Below, piece by piece: positions 35,408 through 44,511 of a stretch of 64,000 nt of DNA. How positions within the stretch are numbered: the stretch's first letter is position 1; each line of letters starts with the position of its first letter. The notes beneath the pieces were generated by a model. The model saw only the letters and a list, made by a program, of their open reading frames with translations. It did not search any database and was not told the origin of the DNA. This DNA is from Stenotrophomonas rhizophila (GTDB lineage Bacteria; Pseudomonadota; Gammaproteobacteria; Xanthomonadales; Xanthomonadaceae): NCBI RefSeq assembly GCF_003751305.1, contig NZ_RJKV01000001.1, positions 1,531,586-1,595,585 on the forward strand. Direction: 5' to 3'. Position numbers and translations under genes: made by a program.

Positions 35408-37789
35408 ATGAACACCGACGACACCGTCGCTTCCACCCTCACCCCGTCCATTGACACCCCCGTTGATGCGGCCACCGGCAGTGACACGCTGTGGATCACC
35501 AAGGAGGGCGGCAACCGACGCATGCCGTTCGACCAGGCGCGGCTGGCGCGTACCGTGCACAGCGTGCATGGCGAGTTCCCGCAGCTGGACGTGGCCGACT
35601 ACCTGCGCAGCGTGCTGGGGCAGATCGCACGTCGCCAGCAGCTCAGCGCCGATGAAATGGTGGACCTGCTGATCCGCGAGGCGGAATCGCGCATTGACCT
35701 GACCGCGCCGGACTGGGAACACTTCGCCGCCCGCCTGTACCTGCGCCGCCTGTACAAGCGCGCCAGCAAGAACCGGTTCTACGATGCCACGCTGAAGTAC
35801 GGCTCGTATGTAGGTCTGCAGGAGAGCCTGGCCGACCGCAACGTGTATTCGATCGACATCCTCAAGGCCTATTCCAAGGACGAACTGGAGGAAGCCGGGC
35901 AGATGATCGAGCCCGAGCGCGACACCTTGTTCGCCTACAACGGCCTGTACCTGCTGGCCACCCGCTACCTCGCCACCGATCACTCGCGCGCCGTCTACGA
36001 GCTGCCGCAGGAGCGCTGGCTGACCATCGCGCTGTACCTGATGCAGCACGAACACGAGCACGGCGAGCGCTCGCGCCGACGGCGCATGCTGCTGGTCCGC
36101 GAGGCCTACTGGGCGCTGTCCAACCTGTACATGACGGTGGCAACACCGACGCTTGCCAATGCCGGCAAGGTCGGCGGCCAGCTGTCCTCGTGCTTCATCG
36201 ACACGGTGGACGACAGCCTGCAGGGCATCTACGACTCCAACACCGACGTGGCGCGGGTCTCCAAGCACGGCGGCGGCGTGGGCGCCTATCTCGGCTATGT
36301 CCGCTCGGCCGGTTCTTCGATCCGCGGCGTGGCCAATTCCTCCGGCGGCGTGGTGCCGTGGATCAAACAGCTCAACAACACGGCCGTCAGCGTAGATCAG
36401 CTGGGCCAGCGCAAGGGCGCGATAGCGGTGTATCTGGATGTCTGGCACCGCGACATCGAGGCCTTCCTCGATCTGCGCCTGAACAACGGCGACCAGCGCC
36501 TGCGCGCGCACGATGTGTTTACCTCGGTGTGCCTGCCGGACCTGTTCATGGAAGCGGTGGAACGGCGCGGCGACTGGTACCTGTTCGACCCGTATGAGGT
36601 GAAGCGGATCAAGGGCTGGTACCTGCAGGACTTCCACGATGAGCAGCGCGGCCAGGGCAGCTTCCGCGAGAAGTACGAGGAGGTGGTGGCCGACGAGCGC
36701 ATCAGCCGGCGCACCATCAAGGCCATCGAGCTGTTCAAGCGGATCATGGTCAGCCAGCTGGAGACCGGCAACCCCTTCATGTTCTACCGGGACGAGGTGA
36801 ACCGGATGAACCCGAACAAGCATGCCGGCAGCATCTACTCCAGCAACCTGTGCACGGAGATCCTGCAGAACATGAGCCCCACCCGCATGATCCAGGAAAT
36901 GATCAGCGGCGACCAGATCGTGACGACCAAACAGGCCGGCGATTTCGTGGTGTGCAACCTGTCTTCGATCAACCTGGGCCGCGCGGTGACAGCCGCCCCG
37001 GACCTGCTGAGCAGCGACGTGCTGGAGCGGCTGGTGCCGATCCAGGTGCGGATGCTGGACAACGTCATCGACCTCAACCAGCTGCCGGTGCCGCAGGCCA
37101 CCATCACCAACCGCAAGTACCGCGCGATCGGACTGGGCACGTTCGGCTGGCATCACCTGCTGGCCCTGCAGCAGATCGAATGGAACTCCGCCCAGGCCGA
37201 GGACTACGCCGACAGCCTGTACGAGCGCATCAACTACCTGACCATCCAGGCCAGCATGGCCCTGGCCAAGGAAAAGGGACGCTATAGCGCCTTTGTCGGC
37301 AGCGACTGGCAGAACGGTGAGTACTTCCGCGCCCGTGGCTATGACAGCCCGGCCTGGCGGGAACTGGCGGCGCAGGTGGGTGTCAACGGCCTGCGCAACG
37401 GCTGGCTGATGGCGGTCGCCCCCAACATGAGCACCGCGCAGATCGCCGGCTCCACGGCCTCGATCGACCCGGTATACGGCGCGTTCTACTACGAAGAAAA
37501 GAAGGACTTCCGCCGCCCGGTCGCCGCACCGGGGCTCTCGCTGGAGACCTACCCTTACTACGAAAAAGGCGCCTACCGGGTGGACCAGTTCGCCAGCATC
37601 CGCCAGAACGCCCGCCGCCAGCGCCACGTGGACCAGTCGATCAGCTTCAACCTGTACGTGCCGAGCACCATCCGCGCCAGCACCCTGCTCGCGCTGCACA
37701 TGAGTGCCTGGCGCGAAGGGCTCAAGACGACCTACTACGTGCGCTCCAACGACATCGATATTGCTGAGTGCGAATGGTGCAGCAGCTGA
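35408..37789 (+). CDS. nrdA: Class Ia ribonucleotide reductase, alpha subunit
   Basis: 793 aa catalytic subunit that reduces ribonucleoside diphosphates to deoxy forms. An N-terminal ATP-cone-like domain (about 25-115) precedes the ten-stranded barrel. Active-site parts are visible: QLSSCFIDT (first redox cysteine), SSNLCTEI (thiyl cysteine and glutamate), NLSSINLGR and the PNMSTAQIAGST loop. The C-terminus ends in CEWCSS, the mobile cysteine pair that re-reduces the active site through thioredoxin or glutaredoxin. The start at 35408 follows GGAGAA. NrdB is next on the same strand. Confidence 0.95.
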   Translation: MNTDDTVASTLTPSIDTPVDAATGSDTLWITKEGGNRRMPFDQARLARTVHSVHGEFPQLDVADYLRSVLGQIARRQQLSADEMVDLLIREAESRIDLTAPDWEHFAARLYLRRLYKRASKNRFYDATLKYGSYVGLQESLADRNVYSIDILKAYSKDELEEAGQMIEPERDTLFAYNGLYLLATRYLATDHSRAVYELPQERWLTIALYLMQHEHEHGERSRRRRMLLVREAYWALSNLYMTVATPTLANAGKVGGQLSSCFIDTVDDSLQGIYDSNTDVARVSKHGGGVGAYLGYVRSAGSSIRGVANSSGGVVPWIKQLNNTAVSVDQLGQRKGAIAVYLDVWHRDIEAFLDLRLNNGDQRLRAHDVFTSVCLPDLFMEAVERRGDWYLFDPYEVKRIKGWYLQDFHDEQRGQGSFREKYEEVVADERISRRTIKAIELFKRIMVSQLETGNPFMFYRDEVNRMNPNKHAGSIYSSNLCTEILQNMSPTRMIQEMISGDQIVTTKQAGDFVVCNLSSINLGRAVTAAPDLLSSDVLERLVPIQVRMLDNVIDLNQLPVPQATITNRKYRAIGLGTFGWHHLLALQQIEWNSAQAEDYADSLYERINYLTIQASMALAKEKGRYSAFVGSDWQNGEYFRARGYDSPAWRELAAQVGVNGLRNGWLMAVAPNMSTAQIAGSTASIDPVYGAFYYEEKKDFRRPVAAPGLSLETYPYYEKGAYRVDQFASIRQNARRQRHVDQSISFNLYVPSTIRASTLLALHMSAWREGLKTTYYVRSNDIDIAECEWCSS

Positions 37790-37803
37790 CGCACGTCAGC
37801 CCG

Positions 37804-37829
37804 GTAGCTGACGACCGTTGGTCGTCAGC
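37804..37829 (+). repeat. GTAG hairpin repeat (SMAG type), copy 1
   Basis: GTAG followed by a perfect 10-bp stem (37807-37816 and 37820-37829) around GTT. First of three adjacent GTAG hairpins in the nrdA-nrdB gap. It has the form of SMAG elements, the REP-like repeats described in Stenotrophomonas maltophilia. Confidence 0.75.
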
Positions 37830-37839
37830 GCACTGACCG

Positions 37840-37862
37840 GTAGTGCCGGCCGCTGGCCGGCA
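37840..37862 (+). repeat. GTAG hairpin repeat (SMAG type), copy 2
   Basis: GTAG followed by TGCCGGCC, loop GCT and GGCCGGCA. Identical to copy 3 in 23 consecutive bases. Confidence 0.8.
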
Positions 37863-37878
37863 ACCCCACCCATGCCAG

Positions 37879-37901
37879 GTAGTGCCGGCCGCTGGCCGGC
37901 A
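37879..37901 (+). repeat. GTAG hairpin repeat (SMAG type), copy 3
   Basis: Same 23-base unit as copy 2, 39 bases further on and in the same direction. It ends 37 bases before the nrdB start. Confidence 0.8.
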
Positions 37902-37938
37902 ACTCGCACTGCCCGAAGAGAAACAAGGACACACCCCG

Positions 37939-38979
37939 ATGGCCATCCCCCTCGAACGCATCAAGATCCTCGAACCGCGCCACCCCAACCGCTCCACCGG
38001 CATCATCAACGGCCGCACCAGCGGCATCCTCAACTGGAACGACATTCCCTACCCGTCCTTCTACCGGGCGTACAAGGAGCTCTCGACCAACTTCTGGATT
38101 CCGGACGAAGTCGACATGAAGGGCGACGCGCGCCAGTACGGCGAGCTCAATGCGCGCGAGAAGAACGCCTACGAGTCGATCATCGGCCTGCTGGCCACGT
38201 TGGACTCGCCGCAGACGCGCTTCATCTACAACGTTGCCGAGTACATCACCGATCCCGCCGCCCATGCCAATGCGGCGATCATCGGCCAGCAGGAAGTGAT
38301 CCACAACGAAAGCTACAGCTACGTGCTCGCCTCGATCGCCGGGCTGGCCGACCAGAACCGGGTGTTCGAGATTGCCCGCACCCACCCGACCATCCTGGCC
38401 CGCAACGCGCCGATCATGCAGTCCTACGACGACTTCATGCGCGAGAAGACCGCCGAGACACTGATCCGCGCATTGATCCAGTCCTCGATCCTGGAAGGCA
38501 TCAACTTCTACTCCGGCTTCGCGTTCTTCTACAACCTGGTCCGCCAGAACCGGATGACCGGCACCGGCAAGATCATCAGCTTCATCAACCGCGACGAGCT
38601 GGCCCACACCAAGTTCATCAGCGAACTGATCCGCGCCATCATCGGCGAGAATCCAGCGCTGCAGGGCGAGCAGCTGACCGCCTACGTGCATGAGGCCTTC
38701 GAGCACGCCATCCAGCTGGAAACGCGCTGGACCGGCGAAGTGCTGGACGGCATCGACGGCATCGACGTGGACGAAATGATCCGCTACGTGAAGTACCGCG
38801 CCAACAAGATGGCCGGCATGCTCGGCATCGAGAAGCTGTACAGCGAGACCAATGTCAACGTGATGCCGTGGATCAAGGCCTACGCCGACAACTTCACCGA
38901 GACCAAGACCGACTTCTTCGAAATGCGCAACGCCAGTTACAAGAAGACCAATGCGGACAATGGGTTTGACGACCTGTAA
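37939..38979 (+). CDS. nrdB: Class Ia ribonucleotide reductase, beta (radical) subunit
   Basis: 346 aa. Houses the di-iron tyrosyl radical needed by NrdA. All metal ligands are present: Asp in LATLDSPQ, Glu and His in QQEVIHNESY, Glu in SSILEGINFY, and Glu/His in NRDELAHTKF. The Tyr four residues after the first ligand His is the radical tyrosine, so this is a Tyr-radical class Ia enzyme, not the carboxylate-free class Ie or the Phe-type class Ic. ATG 37939 begins MAIPLERIK. The 149-base gap from nrdA is filled by GTAG repeats. Confidence 0.95.
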   Translation: MAIPLERIKILEPRHPNRSTGIINGRTSGILNWNDIPYPSFYRAYKELSTNFWIPDEVDMKGDARQYGELNAREKNAYESIIGLLATLDSPQTRFIYNVAEYITDPAAHANAAIIGQQEVIHNESYSYVLASIAGLADQNRVFEIARTHPTILARNAPIMQSYDDFMREKTAETLIRALIQSSILEGINFYSGFAFFYNLVRQNRMTGTGKIISFINRDELAHTKFISELIRAIIGENPALQGEQLTAYVHEAFEHAIQLETRWTGEVLDGIDGIDVDEMIRYVKYRANKMAGMLGIEKLYSETNVNVMPWIKAYADNFTETKTDFFEMRNASYKKTNADNGFDDL

Positions 38980-38991
38980 GGAGGCGTGCAA

Positions 38992-39456
38992 ATGCATATC
39001 CTGCTGGCCTTCGCCTCGCTGAGCGGCAACACCCGTGAGGTGGCTGCGCTGATCCGGGCGCGCTGCGAGGCTCTGGGGCACCGTGTGGACTGGGTCGACG
39101 TGGATGCCGGCGACGTTGCCGTGGCGCTGGCGGGAGAGCCGCCTGCCCTGTGCCTGGTCGGTTCCTGGACGGACAACGCCGGGCGTACCCCGGCGGAGAT
39201 GAAGGACTGCGTGGCCGCGCTGCGTGATCACTTCGGGCTGCCACTGCCGTTCCCGGTGGCGGTATTCGGTACCGGCGAGACCCAATGGGGCGAGGAGTAC
39301 TACTGCGGCGCCGCCCACCGGCTGGCGCGGTTCTTCGGCTCCTCGTATCCAGTGCTGGAGATCGAGCAGATGCCGCACGGCGCCGAAGACACCCACACCA
39401 TCCACCACTGGGCCGACACCGTGTTGGTCCATACCGAGAGCCCTACGACATGCTGA
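38992..39456 (+). CDS. Flavodoxin-like protein in the nrd operon
   Basis: 154 aa. The FMN phosphate-binding loop is FASLSGNTREVA near the N-terminus, and VFGTGETQWGEEYYCGAAH fits the second FMN loop. AAGGAGG lies 7 bases before the ATG at 38992. It starts 12 bases after nrdB and its stop overlaps the thioredoxin-like gene. A role in delivering electrons for radical cofactor maintenance, as NrdI does for class Ib or YfaE for class Ia, is plausible. It is longer than NrdI and not clearly in that family. Confidence 0.78.
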   Translation: MHILLAFASLSGNTREVAALIRARCEALGHRVDWVDVDAGDVAVALAGEPPALCLVGSWTDNAGRTPAEMKDCVAALRDHFGLPLPFPVAVFGTGETQWGEEYYCGAAHRLARFFGSSYPVLEIEQMPHGAEDTHTIHHWADTVLVHTESPTTC

Positions 39457-39776
39457 CCCTGTACGCCCAGACCGCTGAGGATTACCACGCCGCCCTGCGC
39501 GAGCACCCGGCCCTGCTGGTGGATTTCCATAAGGACGACTGCCCGGGGTGCCGGATGCTGGAGATGTCGTTGGCCAGTGTCGCTGGCGCCATCGCGGAGG
39601 CGGGGATGACGGTGTTGAAGGTCAAGCTGGAAACGGTTGGTGAGGGACTGTTCCGCGAACTGGGGCTGCGGCAGACGCCGACGCTGCTGGTGGTGCGGGA
39701 CGGTCACGAAACGGCGCGGCTGGCGGGGTTCCAGTCGCCGAAGCAGATTCTGGCAGTGTTGGGCGCTGCGTTATAA
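39450..39776 (+). CDS. Thioredoxin-like protein in the nrd operon
   Basis: 108 aa thioredoxin fold. The active site reads DDCPGCRML, a CPGC motif where ordinary thioredoxin has CGPC. The cis-proline is in RQTPTLLVV. It overlaps the flavodoxin stop by seven bases and is last in the operon, before a convergent hairpin. Its likely job is to re-reduce the NrdA C-terminal cysteines. Start 39450 is set by the overlap and by MLTLYAQ. Confidence 0.8.
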   Translation: MLTLYAQTAEDYHAALREHPALLVDFHKDDCPGCRMLEMSLASVAGAIAEAGMTVLKVKLETVGEGLFRELGLRQTPTLLVVRDGHETARLAGFQSPKQILAVLGAAL

Positions 39777-39786
39777 CCCAGTCCCG

Positions 39787-39816
39787 GCTCGACCCTGCGC
39801 GGAGGCAGGGTCGAGC
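39787..39816. terminator. 12-bp hairpin between nrd operon and TonB receptor
   Basis: Perfect inverted repeat GCTCGACCCTGC / GCAGGGTCGAGC with a 6-base loop, located between two convergent stop codons. No T run, but position and strength fit a bidirectional terminator. Confidence 0.65.
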
Positions 39817-39825
39817 GGAGCGGGA

Positions 39826-42800
39826 TTACCAGTCGTACTGCACCTGCAGCCGCGCATAGCGGGGATTGGTGTAGTACTTGGCTTTCTCGTGGTTGAAGAA
39901 GTCGGTGATGGTACCGGTCGAGTCGACGCTGTACTTGGTCTCGTACACCTGCAACGGCTTGATCGAATTGAAGAGGTTGAGGACAGAAAACTGAACGCTC
40001 AGCCCCTTCACGGCAGCGGGCCGGTAGATCACGGTGGGATCCAGACTGGCAACCCACGGGGTACGGCCGCTGCTGCCCAGGCCGACCACATCCTCCATAT
40101 CGGCATTACAGGTATGGAAGACGCCGGCGTAGCCGTACTCGGTACCGAACGTGCCGTAGCCGCCGCCCAGGCAGGTGATGGGCGTGCCAGACTGGATCAG
40201 AAGATTGGCGCCCACCTGCCACTGGTCCGTCAGGTCGTACGACCCATACAGCTTGAAGCTGTGGCGACGATCATTGAAGAGATAGCCATCCGCACCGTAC
40301 ATCAGTTCCTTGAAGTCGAAGTCCGAGGTGGTGCCGGTATCGTCCTGGCCGTTGGTGCTCTTCACCAGCCCCTCGTAGTTCCCGTGCAGCTTAGCCCAGG
40401 TATAGTTCAGGCTTGCATACCAACGCTCACCCTGACGATCAGCAGAGAGTGACAGGGCACGATAGCTGCGCGTGGCCTTCGGGCCGAGTTCGTCGCCCGG
40501 CACCGTGATCTCATCCGGCTTGCCATCGCCATCCACATCGATGCTCAGCCTCAGGTCCTCACCCGGGTTGTATATCCAGCACCCCGGGATGCCGGACGGC
40601 ACCTCCCAGGGACTGTCCCAGTTGGACAGGTCATAGCCCGCCTTCTTTGCCGCGTTGTACAGCGAGCGGGCATCGCAGGTGTCATCGATGACGTTGTTGA
40701 TGCGGCGATAGGTCACTTTCGCACCCAGCGTCCAGCCGTCAACCCAGGCATTCGAGGACTGAAGACGGTGTTCATACCCCAGGATCGCTTCGTCCTGGGT
40801 GTAGGGCTTCAGGCCTTTGGATGCCACGGCCTTGGGATCGGGTGCTGACCCATCCGCACCGTTGTAAACGCTGTCCGCACTTCCGCCGCGGTAGGAGCCG
40901 GTGATGTTCGGCTTGCCGGTAACCGGATCATAGCCGTCGTAGGTGAAGTACTCATTGGTGTAATACGACGCCGACGCCGCGCGCAGCGACACATTGGCGG
41001 CAATCGGAAGTGAGTAGCGGCCAAGCGAGCCGAACAGCTTGCTGCTTCCATCGCCCATCACATCCCAGGCAAAGCCACCGCGCGGCTGCCATATGTTGTC
41101 CTGCTTGACGAACGACACCCCATCGCTGTTCCGGTTGTCAAAGGAATCATTGCGCAGGCCGGCATACAGCATGAAGGCATCGTTGACCTGCCAATGATCT
41201 TCGAGATACCAGGAGCGTTGCTTGATCCCGATGGTGCCGCCGGTGCGGAAGTTGATCCTGCGCGCATAGTTCTCGTGGAGACGCCAGTAGGCGCCGCTCG
41301 AGTACGCGGTGCCCTGACGCGATGTCCATTCGTCATTGCTGTAGCCAAAGCCAAGCTGATGCGCGGCCAGCTGCCAGGTGAAATCGACCATCGCACTGGT
41401 GCGTTCGTTGCTGCCATCCTTGACATCGATCTGGCTGGTGACGGCGCACCCTACCCGCTTGCCGAGAACGGCATCGAAAACGTAAGGACAGTCGCCGTCA
41501 GGGCTCAGAATGTTGCCGTCGTAATCCGAGCGCTTCCCATCCGGGCTGATCGTGTAATCCGAGTTCTTGTTGCGCATCTGGCCGTAGCGGACGCTGGCCG
41601 TCAGCGCATCACTGAGGTAGCTCGTCCATTGCAGGACATGCGTGGCGCCGTCGCGCTCACGATACAGGCGGCCGAGATAGTCTTTCTTGCTTGCCTCGGC
41701 ATCAGGCCTGTCGCTGTCGTAGGCGGCCGTGTAGTTGTCGTAGTGATAGCGGCGGCGATTGCCGAAACCCGTGTACTCGAGGTGATTGTTGTCGTTGAGG
41801 TACCAATCCAGTTTGACCAGCCAGTAAGGATCCTTGGAGGCATACTGCTCCGCCGTTGTCGAGAGTGACGTCGGTGGCTTTGGGTTGGAGGGATCCTGAG
41901 GTGAGCGGGAGGCGTCCGCAGTTCGACCGTAATAGGTTTCTCGCTCAGCGCGACTCATGCTGCCCAGCGCGAACATGAACAGTTTGTCCTTGATCAGCGG
42001 ACCACCGATCCACGCCGAGGCAACATCACTGCTTCTGCTGTTGTTGTCGTACGAGCGGAGCAACGTGCCGTCGGTACGGAGCGTGTCGGGTTCGGTACTC
42101 CGCCACGCGTTCGGGGCCGTGGTCCAGCTGAAACCGCCTTTCCATTCGTTGGTGCCGCGTTTGACGTTGACGCTGGTGACACCGCCGGTGGAAAAGCCAT
42201 AACGCGCACCATACCCACCGGTCTGGACGTCCAGCTGATCGATCGCCTGGAACGGGACCTCGGAGAAGCTGAGGCTGTCGAACAGGTTGGTCACATTGAA
42301 GCCGTTGACGTAGTAGCTGTTCTCGGCGGCAGAGGCGCCGCCAAACGACGCTGGACCAAAGTAGCCGCTGCTGGCGACGGTGCCCGGCGTGAGCAAGGAT
42401 ACGCTGGTGATGTCGCGCCCAACCGGCAAGGCGTTGAGCTGTTCCGCAGTGAACGTCGTGCGCGACTCGACACTGCCCAGATCGATGGTGGCGCCCAGCT
42501 GGGCGCGGACGTTGACCGTGTCCAGCGTTGCCGCGCGGCTCATGTCGGCGCTGGTGGTCTGACCGGCAATGACGGTGACGACAATGGTGCGGGCGTCGCC
42601 GTTGGCACCGGTTGCCTCCACTTCATAGCGGCCTGCGCCTAGCGCACCGACACGGAATCGTCCGTCGGCACTGATCGCGCTCTCGCGTGTAACGCCTGAA
42701 TCCAGGTTGCGTACACGCACCTCGCCACCGGTGAACCCTGGGGCCAGGCCATTGATGTCACCTACCGTGCTCTGTGCAAATGCCGACGCGCTGAGCAGCG

Positions 42801-42873
42801 AAGATGCGAGCAGCAGCATGCGCAGGCGTTGCCTGCCAACAATACGATCGGGAACAGCGGACTTACGTTGCAT
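39826..42873 (-). CDS. Oar-like TonB-dependent receptor
   Basis: 1015 aa. Signal peptide of about 33 residues ending ASAFAQ; then a carboxypeptidase-regulatory-like beta domain (VRVRNLDSGVTRESAISADG) to about 120; plug domain with TFTAEQLNALPVGRDITSVS; and a large barrel ending in RLQVQYDW, the C-terminal aromatic needed for BAM insertion. Plug motifs VDQ-like (IDQLDVQTGGYGARYG) are present. GGAGG precedes the ATG. Oar-type receptors take up an unknown substrate, possibly peptides or carbohydrates. Although the siderophore operon is nearby, nothing marks this as its receptor: gene order, strand and family differ from FepA. Confidence 0.88.
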   Translation of the reverse strand: MQRKSAVPDRIVGRQRLRMLLLASSLLSASAFAQSTVGDINGLAPGFTGGEVRVRNLDSGVTRESAISADGRFRVGALGAGRYEVEATGANGDARTIVVTVIAGQTTSADMSRAATLDTVNVRAQLGATIDLGSVESRTTFTAEQLNALPVGRDITSVSLLTPGTVASSGYFGPASFGGASAAENSYYVNGFNVTNLFDSLSFSEVPFQAIDQLDVQTGGYGARYGFSTGGVTSVNVKRGTNEWKGGFSWTTAPNAWRSTEPDTLRTDGTLLRSYDNNSRSSDVASAWIGGPLIKDKLFMFALGSMSRAERETYYGRTADASRSPQDPSNPKPPTSLSTTAEQYASKDPYWLVKLDWYLNDNNHLEYTGFGNRRRYHYDNYTAAYDSDRPDAEASKKDYLGRLYRERDGATHVLQWTSYLSDALTASVRYGQMRNKNSDYTISPDGKRSDYDGNILSPDGDCPYVFDAVLGKRVGCAVTSQIDVKDGSNERTSAMVDFTWQLAAHQLGFGYSNDEWTSRQGTAYSSGAYWRLHENYARRINFRTGGTIGIKQRSWYLEDHWQVNDAFMLYAGLRNDSFDNRNSDGVSFVKQDNIWQPRGGFAWDVMGDGSSKLFGSLGRYSLPIAANVSLRAASASYYTNEYFTYDGYDPVTGKPNITGSYRGGSADSVYNGADGSAPDPKAVASKGLKPYTQDEAILGYEHRLQSSNAWVDGWTLGAKVTYRRINNVIDDTCDARSLYNAAKKAGYDLSNWDSPWEVPSGIPGCWIYNPGEDLRLSIDVDGDGKPDEITVPGDELGPKATRSYRALSLSADRQGERWYASLNYTWAKLHGNYEGLVKSTNGQDDTGTTSDFDFKELMYGADGYLFNDRRHSFKLYGSYDLTDQWQVGANLLIQSGTPITCLGGGYGTFGTEYGYAGVFHTCNADMEDVVGLGSSGRTPWVASLDPTVIYRPAAVKGLSVQFSVLNLFNSIKPLQVYETKYSVDSTGTITDFFNHEKAKYYTNPRYARLQVQYDW

Positions 42874-43022
42874 TGATGCGCCTCCATGGATATCCAGTCG
42901 AAACTGGTAAAGGGGGCATGAACGTAGTCCTGTCTGACTCCTCTGCGTGCTTTGGTTCGATTGATAGATGTGAAGCTGTGACGCCTGTTCGGAATTCGTC
43001 CCGCTCTAGAGCAACAAGGGTG

Positions 43023-43079
43023 ACGCAACACTCATTGCGGGTGGGACGCGGGGCAGGCTTGTCGATTGCGGTGTTGCGT
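43023..43079. repeat. 9-bp inverted repeat with 39-base spacer
   Basis: ACGCAACAC (43023-43031) and GTGTTGCGT (43071-43079) are perfect complements, and ATTGCGG is repeated directly inside (43034 and 43065). It lies between the DUF3817 gene and the TonB receptor gene, both on the minus strand. It could be a large terminator stem for the former or an operator for the latter. Confidence 0.4.
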
Positions 43080-43160
43080 TGCCGCACGTACACCGCAGAG
43101 ATCTGAAGCCGCCGTGGGGCCACAACCGCGTCGCAAGATGCACTTTCCTCCCCTTCTTCC

Positions 43161-43511
43161 TTATCTCGCCACCGGACGGAGGCGATGCACCGATGCCGAC
43201 AACAGCCCACGACGCTTGAACCACCACTCCAACGGCAGCGTCACCAGCGGCGGCACCGCAGCAGCCAATGCCAGCAGCGCGGCCCACCACGGCCAACGCA
43301 GGCGGATTGCAGCGAGCACCGCCACCACCACGTAGACCATGAAAGCCACGCCGTGCACCGGGCCGAAGATCTTGACCCCGACCGGGGTCGGATCGGCCGC
43401 CTGGTACTTGAAGTACATGCCGATCAACAGGCCGGCCCACGTCAGGGCTTCGACGAAGGCGACCGTGGCGAACACGCGGCCCATGGGGCTGATTGGCAAG
43501 GCACGCTTCAA
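43161..43511 (-). CDS. DUF3817-family small membrane protein
   Basis: 116 aa with three membrane spans. The segments ALTWAGLLIGMYFKY and GPVHGVAFMVYVVVAV (conserved His in PVHG) are typical of DUF3817. Function unknown. An in-frame ATG at 43484 would remove nine residues; the longer form is kept because its KRALPIS start looks like a normal cytoplasmic N-terminus. Confidence 0.75.
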   Translation of the reverse strand: MKRALPISPMGRVFATVAFVEALTWAGLLIGMYFKYQAADPTPVGVKIFGPVHGVAFMVYVVVAVLAAIRLRWPWWAALLALAAAVPPLVTLPLEWWFKRRGLLSASVHRLRPVAR

Positions 43512-43600
43512 GATGGGCTCGGGGTCGTAACGGAAAGGACCGGCATCATAGCCAGCGATGGCGTTTGATGCGAACCATTCTCACACGAGCATCCAAGAGC

Positions 43601-43625
43601 GTCACGACCAACGGTCGTGACCTAC
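43601..43625 (-). repeat. GTAG hairpin repeat (SMAG type), minus strand
   Basis: On the minus strand GTAG is followed by a perfect 9-bp stem (arms 43613-43621 and 43601-43609) around GTT. The loop and stem resemble copy 1 in the nrd operon. It lies between the SDR gene and the DUF3817 gene. Confidence 0.7.
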
Positions 43626-43691
43626 CCTCGATACATCGCCAGCGATGACGCCCGCACGCGCTGCACGATGACCGCTCGACTGGCGGCGGCC

Positions 43692-44453
43692 TCAGACGAA
43701 CATGCCGCCCGATGCCTCCACCCGCTGCGCGTTGATCCACGCGGTCTGCGGCGACAGCAGCGCCACGGCGACGGGACCGATGTCATCCGGCTTGCCCGGG
43801 CGGCCCATCGCGGTGACCGAGGCCACCATCGCGTTGACCTGCGCATCGTCGCGCACGCGGCCGCCGCCGAAGTCGGTTTCGATCGCGCCCGGCGCCAGCG
43901 TGTTGGCACTGATGCCACGTGCACCCAGTTCTTTGGCCAGGTAGCGGGTGAACACTTCGATGCCGCCCTTCATCATCGCGTAGGCCGAACTGCCCGGCAG
44001 CGAGAAACGCGCCAGACCGCTGGACACATTGAGAATGCGCCCGCCGTCGGCAATCAACGGCAACAGCGCCTGGGTCAGGAAATACGGGCCCCTCAGATGC
44101 ACCGCGACCAGCGCATCGAACTGCTCCACGGTGGTGTCGGCGATCATCGCGTGCAGGCCTTCGCCGGCGTTGTTGAGCAGGCCCTGCAGGTGGGTTTCGC
44201 CCCACCCGGTCAACACCGTGCGGACCTTGGCGGCGAAGTCACCAAAGCCGGCGCTGTTGGCCACGTCCAGTGGAATCGCCGCGGCACGGCGACCGAGGGC
44301 TTCGATCTGGGCGACCACCTCCTGCGCGGCCTCGGCCTGGCTGCGGTAGGTCAGCACGATGTCGGCGCCGTCGGCCGCCAGCGCGAGGGCGGCATTGCGG
44401 CCAAGGCCGCGGCTGCCACCGGTGATCAGGACGACTCGGGTTGCGTTGCTCAT
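43692..44453 (-). CDS. Short-chain dehydrogenase/reductase
   Basis: 253 aa Rossmann enzyme. Cofactor motif TGGSRGLGRN, NNAG at about residue 90, catalytic Ser in NVSSGLARF and YAMMK for YxxxK. The YRS after the second strand suggests NADPH preference. Ends ASGGMFV. Substrate unknown. Divergent from a LysR gene, which probably regulates it. Confidence 0.88.
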   Translation of the reverse strand: MSNATRVVLITGGSRGLGRNAALALAADGADIVLTYRSQAEAAQEVVAQIEALGRRAAAIPLDVANSAGFGDFAAKVRTVLTGWGETHLQGLLNNAGEGLHAMIADTTVEQFDALVAVHLRGPYFLTQALLPLIADGGRILNVSSGLARFSLPGSSAYAMMKGGIEVFTRYLAKELGARGISANTLAPGAIETDFGGGRVRDDAQVNAMVASVTAMGRPGKPDDIGPVAVALLSPQTAWINAQRVEASGGMFV

Positions 44454-44511
44454 GTCAGTGCACCTGCGGTTGGGGAATGGTTACCAGCCTATTGTTGTTG
44501 CATCACCCGAT

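Noticed and set aside
35036..37699. 887-codon reverse ORF
   Set aside because: Antisense to nrdA, in a GC-rich gene where complementary frames stay open. nrdA motifs are unmistakable.
37804..37901. CRISPR-like array
   Set aside because: Only three units, each a palindromic hairpin with GTAG; spacing is irregular and copy 1 differs. Fits SMAG/REP-type repeats.
39826..42873. TonB receptor as the receptor for the catecholate siderophore
   Set aside because: The N-terminal carboxypeptidase-regulatory domain and length mark it as Oar-like; no Fur-like box was seen upstream, and it is not in the ent operon.
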